64,000 nt of DNA, from positions 22,417,118 through 22,481,117 of the forward strand of contig NC_079149.1 in the NCBI RefSeq assembly GCF_945859685.1. The letters run 5' to 3'. This document shows, one piece after another, positions 35,580-48,440 of this stretch (positions are counted from its first letter, which is position 1; each line of letters begins with the position of its first letter). A program made the translations under genes and the position numbers. Below the pieces are notes generated by a model. The model searched no databases. It saw nothing but the letters and a program-made list of their open reading frames with translations, and was not told where the DNA came from. This DNA is from Eupeodes corollae. Lineage: Eukaryota; Arthropoda; Insecta; Diptera; Syrphidae.

Positions 35580-38500
35580 ATTCAAAAGGTTGAAAGTTCG
35601 AAAAGTTAAAAGTTCAATGTTTGGTTGGCAAATTGCCTTAATTTCAATAAATAACCGGCAAGTTAAAGTTTCAAAAGCTAAATAGACGGTTGTTTAGTTG
35701 GTTGGTTTGAAAGTTTGAACTTGAAAAGTTGAAAGTCTCAACTAGCCAAAGTTCAACAACAAACGTTCAAATCAAACATTCACAAACTTTGGAACACAAT
35801 TTTTATCCCAACAGTTTGTCAAGTTAAATACAAAGTTTAAACATTTTTAAAAAAATTCGAATATTCCAACGAAAAATTTAAGGTTTAAAAAAATTAAATT
35901 AAATTTTCAATCAATTAGCTATTTTTTGAAAGTTTGAAGTGTTAACTAAACTAGCAACATTTCAACTATTGAACTTTCTTCAACTTTTTAAACTTTATAG
36001 TTAAACGCAACCAAACTCCCAACTTTTAAGCATACTATAAATTTAAACTCTTCGGCTATATTGACCAAACTTTGACGTTCGTCTATTCTACTTGTCAACT
36101 ATTCAGCTTTTCGATTCAACATATTGAATAGTTGAAAGGTTGAAAGATTGAAAGTCGAAAGCTGAAAAATTAAGTAGTTGGAAGAAGGTGGCCAAAATTT
36201 TAATAGTCGAAAGTTTGAGACGGTGCTGGCTGGAAACTTAATAAATAAATAAATTGGGTGGCGCAACAGTCGTTGGGAAACAGGGCCTAGAGACTTACAA
36301 CTCTCAACCATTCCTGTGTGGCACAGTCAGAGATTGAACCCAAGAGCCCTTGCATGACAGTCCAACGCACTAACCGTCATGCCACGGGTACTACATGGCT
36401 TTAAACTTATCTTTATCAATAACCGACAAATTTAAGTTTGAATGTTAGATAGTTCAACTTTTGAAATAGTCGAAAAGTCTAATTTTTTCAAATTGTCAAC
36501 CAATCGACCATTCAACTTTTCGAACTCTCAACTTTTCGACTTTATAACCATTTGACTTTTTAAACTTTCATATTTTCAAACTTTTAAACCGTTGAAACGA
36601 CAAGTTGAGAGAGCCGGATAGTTTAATAGTTGAAAGTTTGGAAAGTCGACCATTCGATTGGTTGAAAGTTTGGAACTTATCGATTGTTGACTAGTTACAA
36701 GTTTGACTTTGGCTTGATAGTTAACAAATTTGTAATGCTGTAAAGCCAAGCTTGGCTGCTAACAACCGACAAGCTTCAAACTTTCAACCAATGAAATGGT
36801 CGACCTTTCAAACTTTCAAGTTTTTGAATATTCAACTTTCCAACTTTTCAAACTTTCAACTTTTTGACTTTTCAAACTTTTAACTTTTGGACTATAGTTG
36901 AAAGTTTAAAAAGTTGAATGCTTTTAAAGTTGAAAGTTTAAAAAGTTGAATAGTCAAAAAGTTGAAAGTTGTTGGCTTTGGTTTGAATAGTCGATAGTTT
37001 GGCGGCCAAGTTTGTCTGTATAGTCGACTATCCGAAGTTATAAACTTTTAATTTTTTGAGAAAGTTTTAACAGTTGAGTGGTTAGGAAGTTGAAATTTTA
37101 AAAAGTCAAAAAGTTTGAAAATTAGTTGAGAGGTTGATAGGTTGGAAAGTCGAGCAATTGTTACAGACAAACTTGGCTGCCAAACTGTCGACTATTCAAA
37201 CCAAGGCCAAACTCAACCTATTGAATCGACCCGACATTTCAACTTTTCAAACTTTCAACTTTTTGACCATTCAACTTTTCAACTGTTCAAATGTTTGACT
37301 TTTTTAAAATTTTAACTCTAGCCGAAAAGTTGAATGCTTAAAAAGTTAAAAGTTTGAAAAGTCGAAAAGTCAAAAAGCTGAAAGTTTGAAGACTTCACCG
37401 GTTGAGATTGGCTTTAGTTTGAACAATCGATAATTGATTGGCAGATAAGTTTGTCTGTACAGTAGAGACTATTCAACTGCTCGACTTTCCAACTTTTCAA
37501 ACTTTTAACTTTTCGATTCTTCAAACTTTCAATTTTTCGACTGTTCAACTTTTCGATTATTCAACTTTTCGACTGTTCATTTTTTCAAACTTTTAACTTT
37601 TCGTCTATTGAATGGTTGAAAAGTTGAAAGTTTGAAAAGTCGGACTGGTTGAATGGTCGAAAAGTTGAAAGCTTAAGAAGTCGAAAGGTTGAAAGTTATA
37701 AAAGTCGAAAAGTACACCCAAACTTGGCTGCCACTCAACTCAACAGCTATTCAAACCAAACTCAATTAATCGAATGGTTGACTTTTCAACTATCCGACCA
37801 TTCAACTTTTCGACTTTTTAAACTTCCAACTCTAATTGAAATGTTGAATGGATGACAAGTTGAAAGTTTGTTACACTGTACGGATAAACTAGTCAACAAC
37901 CGCCAAGCTTCAAACTTTTAACCAATCAAATGATCGATTTTTCGGCTTTTCAAACCTTCAACTTTTCGATTTTGCAAACTGTGAAAAGTTGAATAATCAA
38001 AAAGTTAAAAGTTTAAAGAGTTAAATAGCTGAATAGTAGTAAATTTCCATTTCAACATTTTCGACTATTGAACTTCAATGGTTGAAGAGTTGGAATTGAA
38101 TAGTTGAAAACTTGAATGGTCGAAAGTTTGCTTTTGCCTTGAAAAAGTCGACCCAAACTTTTCAATTTTCAACCGTCCGAATTCAAAAAGACGAATGTTC
38201 GAAAGTTTTCAAACTTAGTTCGTTTGTTGTTAGTAACGAAACTTCTTCCAATTTTTTTCTTCAAATTGGTTGCAAACCAAGTTTCCCACATTTCAACCTT
38301 TTGAACACTTCACTCAAATCAACTGTTTTTTAAAAAGAAGCTTTCGACTTTTCAAACTTTTAATTGTCAACCATTCGACATTTGGAATTTTCAGCTTTCT
38401 AAACTTGGAAACCAACTTTTCAAGCCCAACAAAAGTAGAATTGTTTGAAAAGTTTAACAATTCTTGAATGGTTTAACAAATAAATTCCTTGAAAAATTTG

Positions 38501-39530
38501 AATGAATAGTTGTCTCCGTCTTTTCTTTTTGCCATTGTGTCAATTGATGAGGACGACCAATAGAAAGCTCCATTTATTGTCATTAATACGTACATATGTC
38601 CCACGATCTGATCATCAGATTCTAATTGACTTAACAAATCTAAGTAATCCTGTTATATGGAACCTACGAACTTATTTTCAAAAGATGCAAAAAAAACACC
38701 TGACAGTATATAGTTTTAAGCGCTGAGTTCCAAACTTAATATGGAGCCAATTTTGCTTACCAAAATTGCGGATGTCAGCTTTCCGACTCAACGCTTTCAA
38801 AGTTTAAATGTTCGAATAGTAGAAAAGTGGAATGGTCGAAAAGTTGACTTAAGGCGCAAAAATTTTCAGCAAATGTACAGCGTCACAAAGTTTCGACGTC
38901 ATTCGCACTTTTAAATTTTATGAAACCTCTTTTTAATTAACTTTTCGACCTTCCACTTTTCGATTATTCGACTTTTCGAACTTTCAAAGCATTGAGTCGG
39001 AAAGTTGAAATTCGACTAGCGCATCTGTTGGAAAAGTTGAAAAACTAAATATTTCCATTTCATTTTTTCTACAACTAAACTTTAAAAATTTTAAATGGTT
39101 AATGTTTAAATTGAATACTGGAAAAGTTAAAAGAAAGGTTGAACTATCAAAAAGTTGGATAGTAGGAAAGCTTCAAAAGTTAAAAAACTAAATAGTCGAA
39201 CATTTTCTGTGGACTTGAAAAAGTTGAAACAAAATTTGAACTATTCAAATGTAAAAAGTCGAATGGTTTAAAGTTTGAAACGTTATACGATTTTCGTTAA
39301 TAGCCAAACTTCATGCAAATTGGTTGCCAACCAAGTTTTCGAAATTTCAAACTTTTGAACACTCATATTAACTCGACTGTGGTTTAAATTTTTTTTAACA
39401 AACATTCGACTTTTCAAGCTTTTAATTCTCAACTATTCGGGCAATTGAAGTTTAAAGTTTGAACTTTCAATACCCAACAGAAAAATACAGCACAGTATTT
39501 TATATAGTTTGAAAGGTTGCCCCAAACTCA
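35580..39530. repeat. Degenerate satellite with alternating inverted blocks
   Basis: About 4 kb is built from 8-16 bp variants of AACTTTTC, AAACTTTC and GACTTTTC on one strand and their complements (GAAAAGTT, GAAAGTTT, GAAAAGTC) on the same strand in alternating blocks. Higher-order segments recur in opposite orientation: forward at 36971-37020 and 37401-37460, reverse at 37161-37216 and 37715-37775 (core AAACTTGGCTGCC). A direct diverged duplication joins about 38040-38465 with 39100-39520. It is interrupted by SINE copy 3. No coding sequence. Confidence 0.85.
36241..36395 (-). mobile_element. tRNA-derived SINE, copy 3, internally deleted
   Basis: The minus strand has the tRNA-like head (GGCATGACGGTTAGTGCG, GGTTCAATC box B region) joined directly to the distal body and the LINE-like tail (TGTTGCGCCACCCAATTTAT, then ATTT repeats). 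About 120 bp of central body is missing. A 14-bp target-site duplication with two mismatches, TGGCTGGAAACTTA (36227-36240) and TGGCTTTAAACTTA (36396-36409), flanks it. Confidence 0.85.
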
Positions 39531-40630
39531 ACATGTGTTTATTTTTGCTTCAAATTTATTCTCATTTTGATAATTAAAAAATCAAATAAAAAAAAAATTA
39601 TGTTTTTTAAAATGTCCCTAAACTGGAAGAACTTCCTTCCCCAGTCCACCCGTGTTTGTAGAAATATTTATGATTATAAAATCCATGCCGAAGATATAAT
39701 AAGAAGGCGAGTCAAAAAAGAAATAAAATTAAGCAACTTGTAGCCCAAAATTTTAATTGTATTCTTTCAAATAGAAGGGGGTTTACTCTTATTTAAAAAT
39801 AAAAACCACATTTGACACACGTTTTTTAAATAATTGTTGTATTATAACTTTACTAGCATACATCACAATTTTATAAGTGGGATCATCTGGTTTGTTGGTT
39901 TTTTAAACTTTAAAATGGGAATTTTGTTTGTTTGATTTATTGGGCTTATGTAACCGAACGTGCTATACCAGACTTTTAAAACTTGATTGCAGATTAAATA
40001 AAAATTTTATTAAATTTCAAAAAAATAAGTGTGATTAAATATTTTAGTATTTAAAAACACTTATAAAATACAATATTTTAAATAAATAGAAGTAAGTTAA
40101 CACCTTAATTTTTTAAAAACCTGTACCTTATTTAAACCGAAGTGAAGTCACACCTCTTAACGAGTATAGAGTAATGCATTGTAAAAATATGCATTTTTTT
40201 CTCTTTTTTGTGTTATTTGAATTATGATTAATCATCATCCATATTGCATATTTAATTTGACAAAATCAATTATGGAATAACCACTTACCTCCATAGGAGG
40301 CGAGATCAAGTGGAACTTTGTTGATTAAGCATAAGTTACCCATTAATTAAGCGGGGAATCACTGTTTTTTTCGATTTTTAATCCGAACATTTTTCAAAAT
40401 CCCAGGTCGTTCAACTCTTATCAAATGACACAGTGTCTATATGTTTAGAGTGATCAATATCGTAACAGCTTCTTTACAACTAAGTCAAACAGTCCAAAAA
40501 AACCCATCGTATCTACAGCCATGGACAGTGAAATAGCACATCTAATGGATCAAACATTGAAGCAAAAATTTTGAATATTAAAAGACCAATTCAAAATTGT
40601 ATTTACCACGTTATGTTAATTCCTTTTTAT
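39531..40630. other. AT-rich intergenic stretch, no gene recognised
   Basis: No coding frame, RNA gene or repeat family was recognised here. Confidence 0.4.
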
Positions 40631-40639
40631 GACTGTTAC

Positions 40640-41385
40640 TGCTTGTTAAAGTATGGACAGAGAAATTCAAACTAAAGCTAAAGCCAGCATTTTTAACCTG
40701 AAAAAAGAAGTTTAATCTCAGATTTTAGTGAACAAGGTAAGACTTCAACTCAAATTTCGCAATTGTGGAAATGTTAAAGCTGAACCTCAGTTAAAAGTAA
40801 AAATTCGAAAGTCCTCTCTCCGAAAAACTTCTAGACGTGTTAATAGGACCATTATTGTGAGAAAGTATAATATCGACCCATTTGAGAAGAATTCAACTTA
40901 AAAATTGCGAGCAGGCGACTCAATGATGCTAAAATATTTGGATGAATGGATGTAGGAAAAAACCGTTGCTCTCTAAGAAGAACATCAAGCCTCGATTGAA
41001 TCTAGCGTAAACCCAACTAAGGAAGGATGAACACTTTTGGAAAAAAGTTTTATAGGCCGATGAAACAAATATAAACAGCATCGGACCTGACGGCAAAACG
41101 TTTGTACATCGGTCTAGAAGTCAAACCCTATGATCCAAAGTATGCTCTGAAGACGGTCAAACACGGAGGAGAGAGCCTGATGGTTTTGGGAAGCGTTTTC
41201 TTGGTTTGGTGTGAGTCCGTTGGTAAGAATATTTCCATGGATAAATTTTCATATTTGAACATATTGAGAAATAATATGGAACTATTTACATTTGAGACAA
41301 GGCCAATTAACTGGATTTTCATGCATGATAATGTGATAATGGCCTAAAATATGCAGCAAGAATCGTAACGGAGTATTTTTTTTTT
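40640..41385 (+). mobile_element. Tc1-like transposase relic
   Basis: The + strand shows, in changing frames: RKSSLRKTSRRVNRTIIVRK (about 40810), a KKPLLSKKNIKPRLN block (about 40960), DETNINSIGPDGKTFVHRSR (first catalytic Asp, about 41059), then 41102-41347 with YDPKYALKTVKHGGESLMVL, VGKNISMDKFSYLNILRNNM and PINWIFMHDN (second Asp). The sequence stops before the terminal Glu motif. Several frameshifts and stops are present. It belongs to a different lineage from the copy at 3.6-4.7 kb, judging by the protein. Confidence 0.75.
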
Positions 41386-41424
41386 ATTTTATAATCACTC
41401 AAGGGGATATTCAAATCAAATCTT

Positions 41425-41708
41425 ACTTACAACTCTCAACCATTCCTGTGTGCGAGTACTGTTGTCAGGAATGGAAGGGACCTACAATTTTAGGCCGAAT
41501 CCGAACGGCTAGTTTGAGAAAGCACTTTTTCATGACAAGAATTACTCTTGAAGGATTTGTCAATTCCTCGCAAGAGGCAGTACCCGCGAAATTTTTTTTT
41601 TTTTTTTTTGTTTTTTTTTTTCTTAAATTAAGGTGGCACAGGCAGGAATTGAACCCAAGACCCCTTGCATGACAGTCCAACGCACTAACCATCATGCCAC
41701 GGGTACTA
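41425..41708 (-). mobile_element. tRNA-derived SINE, copy 4 (3' tail missing)
   Basis: On the minus strand the head runs GTACCCGTGGCATGATGG through box B GGTTCAATTCC, then the body. The copy breaks off at AGAGTTGTAAGT and lacks the LINE-like tail. A homopolymer-rich expansion (mostly T on the + strand) lies at 41590-41625, just after the tRNA-like head. It sits beside the 3' end of LINE-B copy 3. Confidence 0.85.
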
Positions 41709-41714
41709 TTAGAG

Positions 41715-44700
41715 GTTATTAGTACCCTTTATAAACACAGTACGAGCATTACGAAAATAGGGAAGGATTTAAGAGGAGATACCGATGCACATTGGTCTTA
41801 AAGTTCTATACATCAAAATGGGAGGGAAAAACAGAGTTGGCCAAAGCATTCTACATTCTCGATGTGCGATTTAAGAAATAATCTCTATATACTTGACAGT
41901 ACGCCCGAAATTGAGATTTTTTTATAATTAGCAAACACTAAAAGGGTTTTTATACCTTTTATATGCCAAAGACACAGTGTGAGAGTTAGGAAAAGAGGGA
42001 AGGGTTGGATAGGAGGTGTCGGTGTACATTGGTTTTAAATTTCTGAACATTACAATGACAGGGAAAGATAGAGCGTGGCAAGGCGTTCCACATTCGCGTA
42101 GTACGGCTAAAAAAAGAATCTCTGTACTTCATAGTACGTCCGAAGTTGGGCTCAAGGGTAAACTGATGGGCATTCCTAGAAGCGCGGGTATTACGGTTAA
42201 ATTGCTTAAGGGTAAACTGACTAGCATGCCTGGAAGTGCGAGTATTGCGACTTATTCAACAGAACATTATTTCTAAAAATATCGGTAAAACAACGAAAGG
42301 CATAAAACTTTGCGGCGGTGTTCAGCGATGTAAATTTTTCGATTATAGTTCTATCGCCTATCATTTTTTAAGCCCTTTTTTTGTATTCTATCCAAGAGAT
42401 TTAAACTTGTTTTAGGGGTACCTGCCCAGGTATGCGAATCATATTCAAGGGCGGATGAAGGCTTCGTAAATTAAAGCTAGATCAGAAGGGGTGACACATT
42501 TCTTGCACCATCGGAGAAATCCTAAGCACCTGGCAGCATTTTTGGAATATCACATACCGATAGTGTGATACACTCATATATCGGGGGTGTGTTACGCTAC
42601 ACGGTTTCTGACTCCCCATTGGACAATGCTGTCAAGATCAGAATTTAATGAGCTTATCATACGCTGCTGTTTAAATTCCACATCCGAAGGACAAGGATGT
42701 GAATCTAGAAACGAGTATAAAAAGCTGAGACTACTGTCGTCGGCGAAACAGTTTAATGGATTAGAAGTGACAGACATAAGATCAATTATGAATATAAGGT
42801 AGATAGTCGGAGACAAAACGGAGCCCTGGGGCACACCAGCATTTATTTTATGAATTTCGGACTTGAAACCATCCAATACAACTTGTAATGAACGGTTAGA
42901 AAGGTAATTTCTAATCCAACGAAGAAGAGATTCATCAACACCAAAAGCACACATTTTCGGTAAGAGAGCTTGGTGCCAAACTCTATCAAATGCTTTTGAA
43001 ACATCAAGTTTAATAATCTTACTTTCTCCAAAACGATGTAAAGATTTGTTCCACTGTTCGGTGAGATGAACCGTCAGATCACCAATGTAACTATTGCTAC
43101 GAAAGCCGTATTGTCGGTCATAAGGAAGCTTTCGATCTTCAAGATATTTCTTGAGCGAGCTGATAATTAATCAGTGTTTCCTTGACCTTGGAAAGAAGGG
43201 ACGTGAGTGCAATTGGTCGATAATTCGAGGGAGAGGAAGATTCGCCTTTTTTAGACAAATACTATTTTCCATCCGCTCGGAAGGAGACCTGTAGAGCAGG
43301 AAAGATGGAAAAGTTTACACAGTGGTTTTGCCAGCGTTAAAGAACAACTCTTCAGAATGATTGGGGAGATAATATCTGGGCCAGCGGATTTGTGTATGTC
43401 AATGTTTTTCAGTACTCTTGCAACTACACGAGTGCGAAACACAATTCGTCCCATAGAATCATTTACGCTCTTGAGAACAGAAGGAATCATGAAACTATCC
43501 GGTAGCGTCGTGCTGCAAGCACATTGGCTTTATCAATCGAGCTTACCTAGGGAGTGTGACTTAGTGACTTACAACTCTCAACCATTCCTGTGTGCGAGTA
43601 CTGTTGTCAGGAATAGAAGGGACCTACAACTTAAGGCCGAATCCGAACGGCTAGTTTGAGAAAGCACTTTTTCATGACAAGAATTACTCTTGAAGGATTT
43701 GTCAATTCCTCGCAAGAGGCAGTACCCGCGAAAATTATTTTTTTAAATTAAGGTGGCACAGGCAGGGATTGAACCCAAGACCTCTTGCATGACAGTCCAA
43801 CGCACTAACCATCATGCTACGGGTACTAGCAAATGACCAGACATTTTACTACCTTTGGGACATTGTAGTATCTTTTGCCTTAAAATCTGATCATACAAAA
43901 ATTTGGTTAGTCGAATATGACCGTTACAGTTCTTTCTAGCTTGTTTGAATTTATTCCGGATTTCCTCAGTCAGGTTGGTTTTATAAAAACGGAAACTTAC
44001 ATCTCTGAGCCTAATAACCTCTTTACATATCGAATCAAACCATGAGTTCTCTTTGGGTTTAATAGATTCGGGATAAAATTTCTCATTCCACAAAGAATTA
44101 AATTTGTAACCATGTCTGCGCTGAAATCCACGTCACTATCGATTAAGCATAGTGACCAGTTAAAGTTCCTGGAGAATTCATTGAGACGGTCCCAGTGGGC
44201 TTCTTATATTGACAAACGTTTCTCATAGAAGTTTTTTCTTTAACTGGGTTTTTAGACATTAGAATTTTGCAGTAGTGCCTAGGGGCGGTAATACACTGAT
44301 TTTTTAAGGTCAGAGGTAAGAAACAAGTCTAGGGTGTTGTCGGATTGGCCTGCAACGGCAGGGATGAGCCATCGACATGTTGAGTTAATTGATTTAACTC
44401 AGTAAAAATCTCAACATACCTTCCTTCCGGTATTGACTGACCAGAATAAGGAAGCCAAGAAGAATTGTGCAAATTGAAATCGCCCGCAATGACGATTTCA
44501 GTTTGAGGATAATGGGAAACAATTCTTTGAATAGAGTCAGACAGATCATCAAATTCGTTAAAAGTTGAATTTCTGTCCAGATTTGGACTTCGATATAAAA
44601 AACATGCGTGGAAGATGTGCTTATTTTCCGTGAGTTTTAACCACATGAAATTGAAGTTTGTATTTGAGCACAAACCATATTGTGGCTGAAGTTGGTATGC

Positions 44701-45180
44701 AACATCATTTCTTATATACACGGCTAATTCATGATGAGGAAAAAATAATTGCACTAAGTTATGCCCATTTAGATTGAATTCCGAATGATCAGAATCTTTA
44801 CCTATTTGAATTTCAATCAATGCCAAAACAGTTGGCCTGTTTGATTCTGTGTGGACATATGTCGCATAGCTATTCTTTCTTAAACCACGAATGTTGCTAA
44901 AATCTATCCAACATTTTAATGTACAAAAACTAGTAAAACGATTTCGGACAATTACCTATAATATATGTTCTATCTAGAATCCAATTTAAACTTTTCAATA
45001 ACAGAATTCCACTAGTATTATGCCTTAACCAATGAATCCATCTACGTTTTGACTTTGCCATACAAAATCTATGCAATGATGTTAAGGTTGAGATCTGGCA
45101 GCAAAAGTCCAAAAATTCAGACAAACTTTGGATTTGAATTTAAAAAGCGTGAATTTCGATCTTCAGAGTAGATGTCAAAA
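41715..45180 (-). mobile_element. LINE-B copy 3, most complete copy
   Basis: Order on the minus strand: an endonuclease domain at 44826-44329 (HELAVYIRNDVAYQLQP; WLKLTENKHIFHACFLYRSP; IVIAGDFNLHNSSW), the linker at 44093-43812, the RT N-terminal part at 43490-43251 (IHKSAGPDIISPIILKSC; STGLLPSGWKIVFV), and the RT core at 43031-42592 (NAGVPQGSVLSPTIYLIF, then NCFADDSSLSF). The 3' part follows to about 41715. The architecture fits an APE-type non-LTR element of the jockey/CR1 kind; the exact clade is not assigned. Frameshifts, stops and SINE copy 5 (43555-43827) break it. Confidence 0.85.
43555..43827 (-). mobile_element. tRNA-derived SINE, copy 5, inserted in LINE-B
   Basis: It is nearly identical in layout to copy 4 and is also cut near the AGAGTTGTAAGTCACTA word, so the LINE-like tail is missing. 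It lies between linker and RT of LINE-B copy 3, which shows the SINE is younger than that LINE insertion. Confidence 0.85.
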
Positions 45181-46000
45181 TTTGCAAGTTTACCTCGAAG
45201 ATGTGAGGCAACAATAAGGAATATTGGTCGATCAACAAAATACTAGTCGGGTTAATAAAATAAATTTGGAAATATTATGTTTTATTCTTAAATATTACTT
45301 ATTCAAATTTATTTATTTATTCGAATGTGTGCTATTTCTACATCCACGGGAAAATACTTTATCACACTATTCTGCGATTTTCGCAATAACTACGAGGGAA
45401 ATTATTTTATCTTTATGCTATAATGATTGTGTTGGAATATGTAAAGTGCAACAAAAATGTTACTGACAACAAAACAGACAAGTTTTAAAAATTCAATTAA
45501 ACAAAAAGTCGCTCTTAAGACTCTTCTCGCTTTTCATTTATGCATTCATTAACGAATTATTCCACTTTGTAATTAAATTGATAAACAAAATAAATAGATA
45601 CATGTTTTTTAATTCTAATCTATATATAAAAGTGGTATTTTGTTTTCCGAGGTAAAATAGGTGACAAATATGTTATGTTGAATTTTTTACACGCTATAAA
45701 AAAAATGTTTGCGCGTTTGATGGCAAAGTTTTGTATTCGTTAAATAAAATTTTAAAATTTAATTCCTAGATTTTCTTTTCTTCTAACTGCTCCCGTCAAG
45801 ACCTACAGATTGGTGCAGAAGCTTGCGATTTTCTTTAGAATCATACTTAATGGTTTTGAGCACGATTTATAACATAAGCCAACAAAATTTAAGTTGTAGC
45901 CTGATGCAATTAACTTCACCAAAAGTTTACCAAAAAAAATATTCATCTGGGTCGTTCGACTTTCATTCTTTTAAAAAAAGATAAGTGTCACATGCATAGC
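45181..46000. other. AT-rich intergenic stretch, no gene recognised
   Basis: No coding frame or repeat family was recognised. Confidence 0.4.
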
Positions 46001-48440
46001 CCGTACAATTCGTCGTTGTATCTTCTCCTCCACTTTACATCTATGCATAAGGGACCAAAAATCACCCGAAGGCCTTTTTTCGAAGCATCCTAATACGCTA
46101 TTATCTTTCTTTACAAGGGTCTAGACCTCAGTGTTATAAAAGAGAACCGGGAAGAAGAGTGTCTTATAGATGGTGACTTTAGATGCTCGAGAGAGGATTT
46201 TTTCTAATTGATTGTCTTCTTAGTCAAAAAAAGTAGAGATTTTCAAGTAAGTCTCCTCCTATTGATTTCAGCGCTGGTGTTGTTTTCTACGTTCATAGCG
46301 GAGCCTAGGTAGACAAAGTCCTTAACCACCTCAAAGTTGTCGATAGTGTTATTTTGACCGAGACGACGATGTTGTAGGTCCTTTCTTAATGACACCATCT
46401 ATTTTGTTTTGCCCTAATTAACCGTTAAACCCATTTTTGCGACCTCTGCTTCAGTACTCACAAAAGCCTCATTGACATCACCCCGAGTTCTTCCGATTGT
46501 ATAAGCATTATGCTAGTAATTGAACAGGCTTTTCAAATTCACATTGCACAATTCTTTCCAGAACGGTTTCGAAGAAGTCACATGACAGGCATCGCCTTGA
46601 AATGCATCGGTGAGATCTTTTCGGACCTCGATAGAGCAGCGTGTATTCTCCATCGTCATTTTGCACAAACGGATAAGTTTGACAGGGATGTCAAGACTAG
46701 ACATTAATCTGTAGAGCTCTTCCCTATGGATGCTATCATACGCGGCTTTAAGATCGATAAAGAGATGGTGGGTATTAATTGAAGTTCCTGTGTTTTTCCA
46801 AGATCTGCCGTAATGTAAATATTTGGTCAAGGATTCACTTTTCTGGTCTGAAGCCACACTGATAAGGATTTATCAGGTTCCTGACAAACGGCTTCAGACG
46901 TTCGCATAATACGACAGAGTGGATCTTATATGCAATGTTCAGGAAACTGATGCCTCTGTAGTTGGCACAATTTAGAGGGTCTCCTTTCTTGTGTATTGAG
47001 CAAACTTTGCTGAGATTCCACACATCGGGCATGATTCTTCCGACCATATTTTGCAGATGAGTTGGTGCATGCTCCCTATCGGCAGAAAAGCCGCCAGCTC
47101 CAGCAGCTCTGATGCTTGACATCAATTTAGATATAGCTATCTTCACTTCTTCGAGATCGGGTAGGCGGAGTTATTGAACAGCGTCGCCTAGGTTGAGTGG
47201 TTCTATCTCCTTTACAGGGGAATTCGGTTAAATAATTTGGAGAAGTGGTCTTTTCATATTCTCAACATAGACTGGGGTTCTACTACAATGTTCCCCTTAT
47301 CGTCTTTACAAGCTTCGGTTCATGGCTGGTACCCTTGGAAGTTTTTTTTTACCTTTTGCTAACATTTACTTCTTTCCTGTTGTAACATCCCTCGATCACG
47401 CTTCCCATTCTTCCTATTTTTCATCTAAGAACCCGGTTTTCCTCTCTCGTCTTCTGCTCGTAGAGCAATCGAGCAGCTTTAGTCTTTCTGTTCAGCTCCG
47501 TTTTGTATGCCTGTGCTAAGCTGCATGCGCTTGCCGGCATTCGTCGTCAAACCACGGGTTTCACTGTGGTGGCCGTGTAAAACCTGGCACTTCAGAGGCT
47601 GCAAGACAATGTTGTCACTGGTTGTCAATGCTTAATGCAGGCAGCATAAGACTTCTTATGAGGTTGTAAGAAAATTGATCGGAAAAACACATAGCAGTCT
47701 CTTGCGATTGTAGCCGTCTAATGTCGAATTTTCTCACAGTACTTCCTTGTTTTGGCTTGCATCGGGATATCCGTAGCCGTACCTTGGCTACAACGAGGTA
47801 GTGGTCTCAATCAATGTTTGCCCCCCTCTGAATGTTCGGACATCTTATACACTGCAGAAGTGTCGTACGTCGATCGCAATGTGGTCAATCTGGTTGACAG
47901 TTGATTGATAAGGAGATTTCCGTTTCCCTTGAGGAAATCAAGATGTGTGAACTGCGTACTCGACCCGCATTGAAATCGATCAACCTGAATCCCTTGTCGG
48001 AGGTGGAGCCATGCAGGCTGTATCTCCCAATTATGTCACTAAAGATGTCTTAGCTTGGCTATAAAATCTCCTAAGACATATGTCTTGCCCAAGAGCTCGA
48101 AGAATATTTCTTTTGGCATTTCATCGTTTTCTTCTGTTGGAGCATGTGCGCATTTTAGGCTTATGCTATAGCGAATTTAGCCTTGATGCGGATTTTAACT
48201 ATACCTTCCCTCACACTATTGAAACTCAAGACTTGTTGTCTGAGTCTTGTTCCAACAAGAAATCCAAACTCAAATTGACGCTGTCTTCGTTCTCGGTAGA
48301 AGACGCCGCCGTAGTATACATAGCAGTCCTTAAGTTTGCCTTTACCCGGTTCATCCCATCTCACTTTTTGGGTGGCGGTTATATCTGCGTTTGCAGGAGT
48401 TTAAGACTCAATGCTTCACTATCTATTATTATGACATTGG
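46000..48440 (-). mobile_element. LINE-A copy 2 (degenerate)
   Basis: Minus strand: the endonuclease start at 48364-48161 (KLKDCYVYYGGVFY; LVGTRLRQQVLSFNSVREG), the distal endonuclease and linker at 47900-47160, the RT N-terminal part at 47146-46835 (MPDVWNLSKVCSIHKKGDPL; NCANYRGISFLNIAYK) and motif A at 46857-46513 (LFIDLKAAYDSIHREELYRL). Compared with copy 3 it keeps the linker that copy 3 has lost, but the KKGFRQGD segment and the YADD site are deleted or scrambled near 46600 and 46500. It cannot be active. Confidence 0.8.

Noticed and set aside
36099..38726. Several 60-75 codon frames in the 36-39 kb block
   Set aside because: They are translations of short satellite words, contain internal repeats and have no domain.
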